From Tieghemiomyces parasiticus (Eukaryota > Kickxellomycota > Dimargaritomycetes > Dimargaritales > Dimargaritaceae), in assembly GCA_027575765.1 (NCBI GenBank), contig JANBPT010000115.1, positions 1-64,000 on the forward strand: a DNA stretch of 64,000 bases. Direction: 5' to 3'. Positions 1 to 13,200 of the stretch are shown here, piece after piece. Numbering within the stretch: the stretch's first letter is position 1; each line of letters opens with the position of its first letter. The notes beneath the pieces are model-generated. The model was given only the letters and a program-made list of their open reading frames with translations. It did no database searches and was not told the DNA's origin. The position numbers and the translations under genes were made by a program.

Positions 1-3000
1 AGAAGGGACATGAAGCAGCGGGAGGGGGTTAGACTGGATATACGGGTAGGGATATAAAGGGCGTGGGGGATAAGGGAGTATAATGAGACCGGCACCTCTA
101 GCTCGGAAGTTCCACACAAGAGCCGAAGGAACGGATGGGCGGGGGGCGAAGCGGGGTTATAAAGGTAGGGCGGAGCTCAAAATTTTGTTTTGGTGTGCCG
201 CGCATTGTGGGAGGTGGAGGGGAAGTGGTGGGGGCCACCTTAGCGTGGCAGATGGGTGGGAATCTGCTGGCCACATTCCCCCTTTCTTACATCATGTTTC
301 CCCACCGATGGAGGCGGCCAGCGACCCGCTGTCGTTCGCCGCAGGGGGGGTGGGGCGGGGCTGTGGAGTGGGAAAGCGGCTGCTACATTAGGGTTAGGTC
401 CAGGTCTGTAGGGGAGATCGACCCTGACCAGGATGTGGAGAAGCGTCAAATGTCCCGTTCGCCCACCGTTTTCCTTCCACGTCTGTTATGACTTGCCCGT
501 CGACGGTGTTTATCCAGCCCTCTATTCTCGGGTTCGCTCGGGGTTGCCCGCCAGGACTTTGGATAAAAGGTGAACCGGTGATCTGAGCAGCCCTGGTTTT
601 GGGCAGATAGGCGGGAGCCCGCCAACACGGGTCAGATCGTGTTGGCTAGTGGACGGCCGCTTCGGCCCCACCGCTACCTGTACCGTGCGGCGCGGCCGGC
701 TGAGAACCCCACACCGAAGCTACTGGACGAACAGCTGTCCACTCCGCCGTCCCCTGCCTGCTTCCGCTTTCGTGCACAATTAGACGCCGACTGCCAGACG
801 GGACTGGCCGGCCCTTTAGTGCGAAGCGGCAGGGCTGCGAGGGGCGCCAAGGGCTGTGTGGGATGGCCTGTGTCACCCTTCTATCCGCTGGACCACCCCG
901 CCCTTCTCCTTCAAAACACTTATCCATCACTAGGGAGTACAGCCAACCCTCTTCACTCTCACAATTATACCACTCGTCTCCGTAGAGAACAGGTGAACCC
1001 GACCAAAATAAACAAGTGGGTCTAATGTTGGCGAGCTCTCACTGGGCAAATTAGGGAGGTGGGGGTGGGCAGAGAGGCTAAACGCGGGCAGACTGGGAAC
1101 GTAAAATTAGGAGGCGGGGGTAGTGAGAACCCCGCTGACTCTCCCCCGCACGCGCAAAGCAACACCTCTGACCACTCAGCTTGGCGTTGCGACATGTTGT
1201 GGGCGCCCAGGCAGGTAAGGGCGGGACCCTAACTGGTGCCAGAGGGCAGACTCGCTGGTCCATACATCCAAGTCAAGCAGGGGTATTCCTAGGTCACGGT
1301 CAGGCGTCGATGTCCTGACAAACAGACCGATTCCGTTGGGGTCCTACGTTTTGGCGACAAGAGGAGCTTTGGCAAGCGGCGCCGCCTAGATGAGCCCCTT
1401 TGTCTCCCGCTATCGGTGTGCTAAAGATCTGGCGCGCTTCTTGTTTACCTCCGTTTCATCTCTGGCCGCATGGATTTATCTGGGGCCTTTCAGGTGACGT
1501 CCTCTCACTAGTTCAAAGTGACCCGTCACTTACCGAGTGCGACTCGCCGTGCGAAACAATAACAACGAAATCACCCGTCACCCATTGACAGTACGAGGCG
1601 TGGCGTCCAAGTGAATCTTCCTACTCCCCCACGGTGCTCGCCTTCCTATGGCCACGCCGCACTCGTCTAGCCCATCTTCAGGGAACCTTCTCAGCTATTC
1701 GGCAGGGCCTGCTGCTCCCCAGTCAGGGCTCGGCCGTGTGGTGTATCGTGTTTCCCAGCTCGCCAGCACTCTCCGCCACTGATGTTCTCTCGTATCTTTT
1801 AGCTCTCACCGTCCAGGCGGCTGAGGTTGCGTCGGCGTCACCCAAATAGAAGTGATTGGGAGAAGGTAAGCTAGGACTACGCAAATCACAATAGACCGTG
1901 AGTCAGACGTGGCAAAGCGAGGGGGGTAGTAGGACAGGTAACCCGCTCAGGTGGCGCAGGTTAAGTATAGACAGTGAGGTGATCGGATTCCTTCGCTATC
2001 AATAGGCGCTGTGTTGATTAACATTGGCCTCCGTAACGAGTTGGAAACTGCAACCCCACTCTACAAGAACTGACGTCGACGTTGATGTAACCACACCTCC
2101 TTCCCTCGTGGCTAGCTCCGGTTTAGGGCCCGCTTGGAAAAGGGCTCCAGTCTAGGGTCCACCGCGGCAAGGATAGTCGTCCATGGTCCCAAGGGCATTG
2201 TCCGGAAAACCTCTTTCCCCGAGCACCTAGCCTCTCACCCCCTCTATCGGCTGCCAGACAAGACTACGTTTACCTTGAGCGCCCTTGCGGGGGAGGGAGG
2301 GAACGAATCGACCCGATGTCCAACCAGATTGTTGTCCAGCATTCCCCAATGGCGTGCACGGGCTGGTGACTATACCGCCAGCAGATGACTGGATCCGCGA
2401 CCGCAGTGGCTTTTCTACCGCCCTGTCCAGTGCTTCCGCTTGAGCCTGCAGATCAAACAAATCCGGGCAAGTGTGTGCCCACCGTTCCATCATTTCGGGT
2501 GTCGCTACAGTCGTTCACTCTTCGCCTGTTTATGTTTTTAGCTAGGGCGGGTCGAAGGGACCGGCATGGCTTCCAAATAGCTCCGCTGTACTACGACGGC
2601 CGATCAACATGTGTGAAATGGACAATACTGATGAGACATTTCAGGTCAAGCGTATTCTCTCCCTCTGCGATTCCACTATGTCCCTCTGTTTCGCGCCTAT
2701 GCGTTTTTACGTTGCAGAGGGAGGCAGGTGCCAAGATCTACCCTCTTGACCCAAATGAAGATCGCCCTCTATCGAACCTAGGGCGTTGACAAGGCTCGTT
2801 TTGGGCGACCCTATCAAGGCAGACGACCAGCCAGTAGACGAAGCAACAGCTAAGAAGAGGAATGCATCGACATTTGATAAAGTAAAGCGGCGTTGCACTG
2901 AATCGAGAGGCCCCGATACCTTCATATAACCCCTTCTAACTGCTCCATCCCTCGGCAATCCCTACCGCTTCTGCTTGTCCTTTGCCATCAACCCCTCCCC

Positions 3001-3817
3001 GTGTCCAGCGGTAACAGCCAAAAACCTACCCCCCGTCTGTCCTCAGTACAAAATTGACAAACTCTGGCCTGTTAACCCATTACCGCCCCTTCGGATCGAC
3101 AACTTCGGGAGCTCGCCAACCCAGCGAGGTGTAAGGGACCGGACCAAGTAACCTTGATCCAAGCCTGGCGATCAAGGCCGCCGTGCCGGATAGGACACCA
3201 TAATAAGTCAATCGCGAAGGCAGGTGCGGTTATAACCGGCTCACGTCGAGTGAAGGTTTTAATTGCGGTCAAAACAATCTATATGGTACATGACCTGCAG
3301 GGCCACCCTTATATTAAAAATAGCCCCGCTGCGTCGTGAAGGTGACGAGGAGCTGAGGTGGACCTGCGCGTGCAGGCTCCCAGGGGGGGGAGACAAAGGA
3401 CGGAGAACAAGTTCGATCAGGCAACCTATGAAGTGGCCAGGGCGACCCTACCGTCGAACCGAGGTCTCTGACGTGGACTTGAAGAGTGGGTGAGGAGGCC
3501 TGACCCTGAGGCTCGCTCGGAGCGTTGGTGGATGGCCGTGCCGCCCCACGCTACGTCTACCGTCAGAAGTTTAAGCCAGAGGTCACTTTGGTTGCCCCCT
3601 CAACACGGAACCGAGGTCACTGGGGCGGTTCCTCTTCCTCGCCACCTCCTCACCCGGCCGTCGGTCGACCCATGCCCGGCGCTTGCCGCATTGCTCCCGG
3701 CCTCTCCTACCGCCCGTGCCAACTTAGTTCATCAGGATTCAGCACTTTCCACTTCCGCCCATCCCCGACCTTCATTCGTACCTCTCCCTTCCCCCCTTGC
3801 CCAGCTCCTCTACTGAC
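1..3817. other. Intergenic, no supported gene
   Basis: Only short overlapping open frames occur on both strands, the longest about 134 codons at 2385-2789. None shows a recognisable domain, signal peptide or splice pattern. The last 300 bases are C/T-rich (about 3590-3815) and probably serve as promoter or 5' untranslated region of the carboxypeptidase gene that follows. Confidence 0.5.
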
Positions 3818-6128
3818 ATGGTCCAGGTCTTCCACAATGCGCAGGTACTGCCATATCGCGTGACCCATATACCGCGGTTGCCAGCAGTTCCGGTGGACCT
3901 CGACCAGTACGCCGGCCACATCCCGGTGACGGCAGACGGCCGCGGCCGCATCTTCTTCTGGCTCATGGCCAACACTACACTGGTACCCGATTTCACCCAG
4001 ACTTCTAATCCGGACCGCAAGCTCATCGTGTGGTTCAATGGCGGACCCGGGTGCACCAGTCTGGACGGTGTCTTTCTCGAGAACGGGCCCTACCAGTTCA
4101 CCGCCGACGACCAGCTGGGGTTTCGTGAGTGGAGCCTGACCCGCCAGGCCGCTATGCTATACGTCGACCAGCCCCTGGGGACGGGGTTTTCGGACGCCCC
4201 CGTTGACCAGTATAATCGCAATTACGCCGACGTGACTGCTACGTTCCTCACTTTCATGGCCAAATTTTACTCCCTATTTCCCGAGCTGCGCACCGCTGAC
4301 CTGTACCTCGCTGGCGAGAGCCAGGCGGGCGTGTACATCCCCTATGTTGCTCGCGAGATGTTGCGCCGTACCGACTTGAGCGTGGACGACCACCCATACC
4401 CACTTAAAGGGCTTGTCATTGGCAGCGGTTGGCTGGACCCCCTAGTCCAGTACCCAGCGGTCCGCGATTTCGTCCGAGCCAAGAACCTCGTTCCGGCCAG
4501 TGCCATCTCTAAGATTGACCGGGCGCTAGTCAGCTGTCTTCAGTCCTACGCGCGCGATCCCCCGCGCATCACGGTCCCGGCCTGCGAAGACTACGTGAAC
4601 CTCGTGACGGAGTCCTCTTCCCCCGGGCCCGGCCAGTGCTACAACATCTACGACTACCGCCTGGTAGATACGTACCCGGCCTGTGGTATGAACTGGCCCC
4701 CGAAAATCCACGCCTTTAATGCCTACTTCCAAGAACCAGCCGTCTGGGAGGCCCTCCATGTCAATACCCGTGCTCCAGGCGCCCCATCATCCCTATCGTC
4801 AGATGAGACTCTCGCTTGGCCCAAATGGACCGAGTGTAACAGCCAGGTGGGCATCCGACTGGATGGTAGCCGCGAGCCGCCCACAATCGGCTTCTTGCCG
4901 GAACTCCTGACCCGCGTCCCGCTCATCGTGTTTAACGGTGATAGCGACCTCCTATGTAACTACCTGGGCGTGGAGGTCGCCCTAGCCCGACTGAACTGGG
5001 GCGGCCAAGTCGGGTTCGGTGACCGCGAGGGCGCCGTCCGCACCTGGCGGGTTAACGGTACCCCCGTGGGATTGCACCGGTCAGCGCGTAACCTGACGTA
5101 TGTCCGGTTGTTCAATGCGAGCCACATGGCCGGGGTCGACCGTCCCATGGAACTGTATGACCTGTTTGCGCGATTCGCCCGGGCAGATTCCCAGACCCTG
5201 CCCTTCCAGTCCGATATCCAAGACTTAGTAAGTGACCCCCCCGCCCCCTTCCCTTATTTCACGAGGCGATATTGTCGGCGGCTCTGAAATTCGGAACAAT
5301 GATACTCGTGGAGACCTACCAGCCGCATTACCCACTGGCCCATCACACATGTCTTCGTACTAACCACTAATGCGAATATCTCTAACCCGCCCCCTCCGCC
5401 TCCCACATGACCAAGCCCCGAGTCGGTAGTGACACGGTACGGCCAACCATTTCCCGGCGCGCCAAGTTCGTGTAAGTCATATTACGGATTGTCCGGGCTT
5501 TAGCCAGCTCGTGACACTGTATCCACGATATGAATGCCTCCTACCATTTTGAAACTAAGCCTAACTGTTACGCCCTCCGGGTGCTTACTTTACCGTCCCA
5601 GTCTCGGCAGCCTAGGGATCACCCTGGTCATCCTACTGCTATTTGCCTATGCCTTGTACATTAAAGCCCGACGGAAGAGGGTCAACTTGGCCACCTCGGA
5701 CGAATACCACCAGCTGGCCGACCGAGACCCGACCCCGACCCCGGCTGGCGACTCCGACACGGAGTTCGGATCAGGTGATGGTTCATCCCGGGGAAAACTA
5801 CCCCGGACGCACATCAACACGGTGTACAACGACGCTCTCTCGCACGCCACCATCCGGACCGCTCATAACCCGGTGGGCGGAGACATTTACGCGTTATCAG
5901 AGCTCGATTGCAGGTAAAGTGACAAGCTATGGCATCTAATGGCAGGATAGGCTATGCAGCAGGGTAATCATTGAGACACTTATGTATTTACCGGGCAGCT
6001 TGACGACATGAGTATTGGCCGGACTGCCTTGGTGCTTAAGGAGGTCTAACCTCGCCGACTCCCATCCCCCCCACCCCCGGACTCTACCCAGCTTTGATCT
6101 CTCCGATGAAGAACGCCGGGGGATTTAA
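3818..6128 (+). CDS. KEX1: Kex1-like serine carboxypeptidase, 4 exons
   Basis: Peptidase family S10. Kex1 trims C-terminal Lys/Arg from propeptides in the late Golgi. Proposed exons are 3818-5227, 5416-5471, 5602-5913 and 6092-6128, giving 604 residues. Exon 1 has the oxyanion motif NGGPGC (74-79), the nucleophile in GESQAG (Ser168), the acid motif GDSD (374-377) and the histidine in NASHMAG (His436). Exons 2-3 restore the family's single membrane segment (about 490-510), followed by KARRKR and an acidic tail with a YHQL motif (524-527). The last 37-nt exon adds a short acidic end, FDLSDEERRGI. Introns open with GTAAGT, GTAAGT and GTAAAG; introns 2 and 3 have CTAAC before a CAG acceptor, while the exon 2 acceptor is a weaker AAG. 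The usual nucleophile-elbow residue after GES is Tyr; here it is Gln. No signal peptide lies in frame at ATG 3818, so a further 5' exon, perhaps entering at the CCCAG at 3800-3804, is likely. Confidence 0.87.
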
Positions 6129-6422
6129 CACGGTGGGCGCCTTTGATTCAGCCATTGCAGGGCTGACCAATGATGCCTCCCGCCCACAAAGCCAAAAGTC
6201 TTTAGCGAGCGAATAACACTCACGGATAATACTTATCGCCGTCGATTTTGTACCATAAACTAAACGCAAGTGTAAGGGCTATCGTGAAAATTTCTAGCCT
6301 AGAGATCAATCCGCATGGGCTCGTTCTCTGTAGTTGAGCACAACGACGGCTGAGTATGTCTTCACTACCGGCGAAGGCTGCAAAGACCCTGAGCTGCCCA
6401 TTGACTTTGGCAAAAATAGAAC
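6129..6422. other. Spacer between KEX1-like gene and tRNA
   Basis: No gene is seen. An A-run at about 6412-6416 becomes a T-run on the minus strand just past the tRNA 3' end and fits an RNA polymerase III terminator. The carboxypeptidase 3' untranslated region should also lie here. Confidence 0.5.
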
Positions 6423-6493
6423 TGCGCAGACGGGGAATCGAACCCCGGTCTATCGCGTGGCAGGCGATAATTATACCACTAAACCATCTGCGC
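6423..6493 (-). tRNA. tRNA-Gly (anticodon GCC)
   Basis: A 71-nt intronless cloverleaf lies on the minus strand. The acceptor stem pairs GCGCAGA with TCTGCGC, leaving a discriminator A. The A box reads TGGTTTAGTGG and the B box GGTTCGATTCC. The anticodon loop carries GCC, which reads GGC and GGU glycine codons. A run of five T follows the 3' end within about 12 nt, a normal RNA polymerase III terminator. Confidence 0.95.
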
Positions 6494-9094
6494 TTCACGT
6501 GATTTAGAATATTCAGTGTAAATTATTTATTATAGCGTTAATTAATTTCCATACGTGACTACACACCAAGTCGCATACTTATCCAGAGGAAAGTTGGGCC
6601 CGGCTACATCTAGGTAATCGGATGGCGTAAAGGATGTTTCAGATGACTACTTTTATCTTAGTCGCATTTCAGAAAACATTCAACTACAGCCACACGGCAC
6701 TCGCCTAAGGGTCGTAAAGAGACCCTTACAGACCACTACCGGTTTCCCATGACGTTTACCCGTAGGGACAATAGCAATTCGCGGAGAATTTATCATTGGA
6801 CAACAAGTTACCGTATAGCGTCAACTACCGACGTCAGCAGCATTTTCCCCCTCCCCTGGCGCCAACAGCAGCAGGGTCAAATAACTGCTGTACAGGGATG
6901 GTCAGGCCGTGACTGCGCACATAATGGTGCCCTAATACCTGTGATAACATACATTGCCCTCTGGTTTCAACCCTATCATGCTCCAGGGTAGTTGGGTGGG
7001 TTAACAAGAGTGTCGCTGATTGCGTTGGCTTATTGTTTTTATAAAAGCAACCTGAAAAGACCATTGCGATGCACCGGTGCCAACGGAAACCATAACACAG
7101 ACGCGCCCTTCAAGGTCGGATGGTACGATCTTAAAATAGATCTGGATGACTGGGGGGGCTGGGTGGGTGCGAACAGAATGTGAGGCGCGAATCAGGTGGA
7201 TCGGCCACCGGTATTGAAGTCGCTTGGCGGTCCAATCCGGTCGCTGCGGCAGACGAAATAGGATTTCCGATACCTGGAGACTGTGTCCGACCTCTAATGG
7301 TCTTTCACTACTTTTCCGACTATTGTACTTCACGTTGGCCGCCAGTGAATGAGTTTGGGATACTGGGCTCGGCTGCTGACCATATCATCGGTAGACCTTC
7401 CAGGTCAGAGTGAGATGAGGGGGAGGGGAATCTAGTAGTTAGTTGCTGTTGTCAATCTAGACGGGTGCGTGTCAATCCGGCTCCTCATGTAATCGGTAAT
7501 CACTCTGCTGACTATCACTCTGTGCTTCAGCATCGCAGACGGTAGTGTCGCAGATGATGTTGATCTGTGAGTTTCTGGTATGCGGTTACGGCTGTGCGAC
7601 GGGAGAAGTAGAGAAGTGGAGAGAAATCAGTAGTGGTCGAATGGGCATGTTAGCCACTTTCTATCGGTAAAAATATTAGCCCTGGCAGCGGCTTTTTCTA
7701 TTGGAGTACCAAACGAAGTAATGGGAATTCATCAACTACATGACGCCCCAGTTGCTACATTCAGGCAAATAATAAAGTGTCACAGGTACCTATTTCTCCT
7801 ACCATAACTGCAGCCGAAAGTTCGTCATCGTAGCACAGTTTGCCGACCATCGCATTTAAGGATCATCCTAGGTCGAGGACGTGACGCAGAGTGGTGTCTC
7901 TCTCGTGTTAAGGATCGGTTCTATCAAAGAGGCTGGCCGCCGGGACCCTGCCCTTTCTAGCTAATGGCTCGGCCTCGGCTCTCGCCAAAACATGGAATTA
8001 TCCAATGCCATCCTAAAATTAGATGTTATGACATTATACCTTGCCCCGACTAGCATGACCATGTACTATCCCCTTAATCTCCTGCCTGGGGACAAGGAGG
8101 CGGCGGCGGGATACCCGTATTGTTGAATGACATACCCTTCTCCACCGCTCCCGACCCGAACCCCCCCCCTTTGCTTATTGTTTTTCAAGACGCCACACTC
8201 CTATGGCACTGCCGGATTTATTTTTGGTCAATGGGAAGTTTCACAATCTCGGACCGTAGCTTTATCTGGCGGTCGGCTGATGATGAGCTAATGCAGCGCC
8301 TGGGGCGAATAAGGCTGGACATGATCCTGATTTAGAAAAAAGATCCGGTAGGGGCTTTCCTATCTGGGGGAAGAAGTTTACTCGCCTGCACGTTACCGTC
8401 TGGGGTATGTAGGCCTAATGTAGTCCAGCTTTTCTGAAGGCCTTTCACTATAGAACCGTAGCCATGATATCGTAAGCATCCGGCGTGTTCCTTTGTTTCC
8501 GCGTTTTATCAAAATTGATTACGCGAAGAGCGGTGAGTTTCCTGGCAGTATACTGTAACCTAGGCCAGTCGAGCGATCCGAAGGACGGGAGACGGCGGCT
8601 TCACCACAACTCAGGGACGATCCTTGGTGATGACATCCTCTCGATGCTGGCCTCGACCATACACGCACTCCCCGCTCCCTAACCACGATACTCTAATACG
8701 GCTGTTGACAGCACAACGCTGGGTGGGACTATCCCACCAATCTTCGTCGGGTAGTTTATCTCCCTCTGTGTGGGGGAAGGATGACTTCCAATCGTCCGTA
8801 ATTGGCGGAAATGGATATGCACAGTGGTGACGGTCGAGAGACCTGACGCTAGGATCTATTTCAGGATCCTAGTGAGATCCGCTGTGAAGCCGCCAGTTGG
8901 CTGATGTGCCGAAGTGTGTATCACAGGTGGTCACGAAAACTGGTAATGCTTAACTTCAGGTCGCTCGGGGAATTCCAAACCGTCAGAGGTAACAGGAAGA
9001 ATACCAAGTGGTGGAGGGGAAGGGTAGGGTTGGTAGGCAAGTAGTAGCATTGACTCTGCCTTACCACCCCATTGCACCAGTCCGATAGAATTAG
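6494..9094. other. Intergenic, no supported gene
   Basis: About 2.6 kb with open frames no longer than 110 codons and no recognisable family. Stretches such as 7640-7860 are more A/T-rich than the coding parts. Nothing repeat-like or tRNA-like is evident. Confidence 0.5.
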
Positions 9095-9101
9095 TATAAA
9101 T
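9095..9101 (+). promoter_or_regulatory. TATA box of first CBM18 gene
   Basis: TATAAAT sits 183 bp before the ATG at 9278 and is followed by a C/T-rich leader. The placement resembles that before the second CBM18 gene and the small secreted-protein gene. Confidence 0.6.
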
Positions 9102-9277
9102 CCCCGACCATTCCCCCCCTCTCTTTCTAAAAATCATCATCAGCATCCACCACCAGCCTGTACTCTACACTGCTCACATTACCGCTTCCGCCCACTCCCC
9201 CAGCATCGTTAACGCCGCTCAGTTTAATACTGACATCCTAATCTCCTACCCCACCCACCGCCACTAGTCCTTTCATC

Positions 9278-10243
9278 ATGGTTCGCTTCACCGCCCTTCT
9301 CGCTCTGGTAGCTATCGCCGCCCCGACCTTCGTCCTCGCCCAGGGCGCTTGCTCCGCCACCTCTCCCTGTGCCGCTGGCCAGTGCTGCTCCAAGTGGGGC
9401 TACTGCGGTGTCGGTGCCGACTTCTGCGGTGATGGTTGCCAGGGTGGTGCCTGCTCCGGCGGTACCCCCGGTCAGTGCGGCCCCAACGCCCCCTGCGCCG
9501 GCAACCTCTGCTGCTCGCAGTACGGTTTCTGCGGTAACACCGCCGAGTTCTGCGGTACCGGCTGCCAGAACGGCCCCTGCACTGGCGCCCCCAAGCCCCC
9601 TACCAGCACCGCCACCACCACCGGCCCCACCCCGACCGCCACTCTGCCCAATGGTGCTTGCGATGCCACCCACGCTTGCGCCGGCAACCTCTGCTGCTCG
9701 CAGCACGGTTTCTGCGGTAACACCGCCGAGTTCTGCGGCACTGGCTGCCAGAACGGCCCCTGCACTGGTGGCCCCAAGCCCCCTACCAGCTCCACCACCA
9801 CCACCACCAGCACCGTCCCCACCCAGACCAATGTGAGCACCGACGGTAAATGTAACGCCAACACCATTTGCCCCGACAACCTCTGCTGCTCGCAGTACGG
9901 TTACTGCGGTAACACCGCTGAGTTCTGCGGCACCGGCTGCCAGAACGGTCCCTGCACTGGTGCCCCCAAGCCCCCTACCAGCACCACCACCCCCTCCGTC
10001 CCTACCACTACCAACGTGAGCACTGACGGCAGCTGCGATGCTAACAAGGTCTGCCCCGCCGGCCAGTGCTGCTCCCAGTACGGCTACTGCGGCACCACCC
10101 CCGAGTTCTGCGGTGCTGGTAACGGTGGTACCGTCCCCCCCGTCGTGAGCACCGACGGCAAGTGCGGTAACAACGTCATCTGCCCCTCTGGTCAGTGCTG
10201 CTCCAAGTGGGGCTACTGCGGTTACGGTGCCGGCTACTGCTAA
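9278..10243 (+). CDS. Secreted chitin-binding protein, six hevein (CBM18) domains
   Basis: 321 residues in one exon. A signal peptide spans 1-21 (hydrophobic core LLALVAIAA, cleavage after VLA). Six hevein domains follow, at about 25-58, 66-100, 127-161, 191-225, 252-277 and 295-320. Domains 1-4 have the full eight-cysteine pattern ending [10 protein letters not shown] or similar. Domains 5 and 6 keep only the first six cysteines, and the protein stops at the last Cys of domain 6. Thr/Pro-rich linkers beginning PKPPTS separate domains 2-5. The conserved serine and aromatic residues of the chitin site (CCSQYGYCG or CCSKWGYCG) are present throughout. There is no catalytic domain, so it should act as an extracellular lectin binding chitin or chitin fragments, in the wall or during contact with another organism. 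Its nearest relative is the gene at 15676. Confidence 0.93.
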   Translation: MVRFTALLALVAIAAPTFVLAQGACSATSPCAAGQCCSKWGYCGVGADFCGDGCQGGACSGGTPGQCGPNAPCAGNLCCSQYGFCGNTAEFCGTGCQNGPCTGAPKPPTSTATTTGPTPTATLPNGACDATHACAGNLCCSQHGFCGNTAEFCGTGCQNGPCTGGPKPPTSSTTTTTSTVPTQTNVSTDGKCNANTICPDNLCCSQYGYCGNTAEFCGTGCQNGPCTGAPKPPTSTTTPSVPTTTNVSTDGSCDANKVCPAGQCCSQYGYCGTTPEFCGAGNGGTVPPVVSTDGKCGNNVICPSGQCCSKWGYCGYGAGYC

Positions 10244-13200
10244 AGTGCCAGTTTCGGTGCTTACCAATCTAGTCTTCCACTGGTAATTCAGGTCGCTTTT
10301 AACTCATCGTTTAGGCCTGTCTAGTTAGTATATTTTCAACTATACCGACCTACCCATACTTTGGCGGTATTGCTAATGGCCAATCATCCATTTCATGTCT
10401 AGGGGATGGAATCCCCAATCTACAGCATTGGCCTCTCTCTATATTTCCTACTGCTATGTTGCATTCCCCTTTCTAACTACATCTTGTTACTAAAAACATG
10501 TATCGAAAAATTATGATGCTTGGACTAGTGTGAAAGTAACCCTTTGGAATCATCAGGTTGGAAGGCTGCCGGATGCTATTGACGGCCAGTTACAGCATGG
10601 CATTACTTCAGTTGGTACTGGGAGGGGCGGGCTCCCTTAGGTCAGTATGTTTAGGTCCGACCCTGCGGTTTGTCCGATCCGGACTTGTTGAAGGGGTACC
10701 CTTGAACTTGGTGGTAACTTATCAACCCTGGCGTACGGCGCACGTCTAGCAATCTTCGCTGGTGGGCTATTCCAGTATAGATGTAGGGGACCGGCTTGTT
10801 GTAGGCCGAGCTGCTACGATCGTCAATTAGGAGGAGGGGGGGGGGTCAACCAACACATCGTAATAGTGACATGTCCAATTCTTCCTGTAGGGCAGCACAA
10901 CAGAGTGGATGATAGAGCAGACCATAGTTTAATTATCGTTGAATTGCGAAGAGGATAGATAGGGTACCAAGTGTCAGCCGTTGTCGGCACATCGCTCAAG
11001 TCATTGGCCGAGTGCTTTTCCGACAGCCCGATCGTCATTCAATGGCAAGTCCTGTAAGCAGGCTATGCTAACTCGTACCATGATGTGAAGGTGAAGCCGG
11101 TGAAGTCCCCTGTGTGAATACTGGGCAACAAGTGAGCTACACGGATAATATCCCTCGCTCCCTAACGTCGCCACGGTTGGACATGCCTTGTCCCTATTCG
11201 GTCGGTGCTAGATAATCCAGATTTCCTCCATCGGCCAATTGCGACGTGGTACTTGAACTAGACATAAGACGCAGCGCGAGGCGTTGCGCCCGTGCCAAAC
11301 TATACTTTTGATGGTCAACCAACGGTAGCCATCTGTGTCTTATGAATCACAGCAAGTCCATCGACAGGCGTCGCATATGATAAAATACTTTGCTCTGCTC
11401 TGCAGCCCATCTGCTCTATGACCAATGTACTTAATCACCCGTACAATCTGGCTACCACGGCGCCATTGTAGACAGGGTGTCCATAGCCACACTCAAGATA
11501 CATGGCTGCACCTGATGAATAAATAAAACAAAAGGTATATCGTCCAGAGTAATCACTCGAATTGCTTCACCGCTACCTTAGCCCAGTCTCGTATGCCCGC
11601 CCCCCCCATCGGTAACCTGACCCCTCTCCCCGTTCCATACCCAAGACTACCCGTTTGGCACTTTTTCAGTACACCATCCTGCCCAACCAAATGTCTCAGC
11701 CCTCACATTCCTTGATTTCTGTCACAGTTGTTCCTTTAACAGCCGTACCATCCTATCGTGATGTGCATCACCCCCCCCCCCCCTCACGTCACCATAGCTG
11801 TCACGATTACGCTTATCTTCCTATGTCAGTATCCTATTGGGCTGCTCCAATGGCTCAAGCCATGGTTAGTGTACTCACCTCCCCTGTCGAGCCTTACGCA
11901 CCAATCTCAAATGGAGACATTTTCATCATAGGGAGGCCTGCGAAAATATTGACAATATCAAGAAAGTAGATATTCCCAGTACCTGGCCAACGTTAAACAC
12001 AATTTGTCCAGCCAGCTTCAACTCCCATCCTGCTGAACTTTGGCGGCATCGTTCTCCTGGGCTAGGATGTATTAACCCCTCAATGCTTGGTGTATTCCAT
12101 AGCTCATACAAATTATGGGGCGGTACTGTATAATATGCGCTATCGTAAAGTCATTCAGTCAGGGCGCGGCGTAAAATAGTGATGCGCGACAATCCCCCCG
12201 AGCTAGATACTCCGAATTCGGTGCACATTCTACTTAACCAGACTCAGGCGAGACGATGAGCAGCCAGGGATTTAAGCCCTTTGAGTCGGTCGCATTCTAT
12301 GGTGAGCATTATTGTTAAGAGTGCGAAGTGATGGCTATGTGTGTTCAATTCGTACCCGAGCGTCTTCTCTAAACGACCGACCTGACACTCGATTTACTAG
12401 CCCATTAGCTGAGACTAGAGCTCCTCCTCCGATCACAAGGGCTCCGGGTCATGGTGCCTGTAGGGACCAACGGGGCTCCCCTTCCCCCCAGCGTGAGCAC
12501 AAGAAAAAAATAATCTGAACCTGGTAGGTGAAGTAGAAGCGGAAGCAGACCACCAAGAGGAAAAGCAAATGCACAGGACCGTTCAGTTGAACGACTGTGG
12601 ATCCGCCATGATCGTCACAACAGGTGGTGCTTCCCCCCCTCTTTCCACAGGTCTCCGTCGGAGCCAGCTATAAGCTTCCCAGGGCGGCCTCTCTGGGTGG
12701 AGGATTAGGGCGGGGACCAGCCCTATATGCCCGCACTGGCCCGCATGGTCAATCCAATTTTGTCCCATGGGAAAGCAATAGCGGTAGCGGAGGAACTACG
12801 GATGTCCATTAATCTATTTATAAGTAGTAAATGCCCACCCTCCTCCCGCTCCTTGCGGATATTATACTGCAATTGAAAGTGTGCCGCCTTCCTTCGGTCC
12901 GGCATGGCTCCCCCGCCTTACGTAGTGACACCTCCCTAATCGTAGACCGGGTCGGATCGGATCAAGAACCGGCTGCCGCTGAGTACGAATGGCCAGGCTG
13001 TTTCCTTCTCTGCCGCTTAAATTGCCTACCCATGCAGCTCGCACGGAAGTGCTGTACTATATACTGATCTATTTTAATGCACTCTTAACCACCAATGAAT
13101 ATGGGAATTGCCGCAAACATCCGCTTACCTGCAAGCTAAGGTGATTTCTCCTATCCACATATTGAGAGCTATGAAACACACAGCCGTCGCCAAGTCGAGT

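Noticed and set aside
9224..10267. 347-codon Gly/Ala/Val-rich frame antisense to the first CBM18 gene
   Set aside because: It mirrors the Cys/Gly/Thr-rich coding strand exactly; the plus strand has a signal peptide and real domains. The same applies to 15649-16425 and to the alternative plus frames inside both genes.
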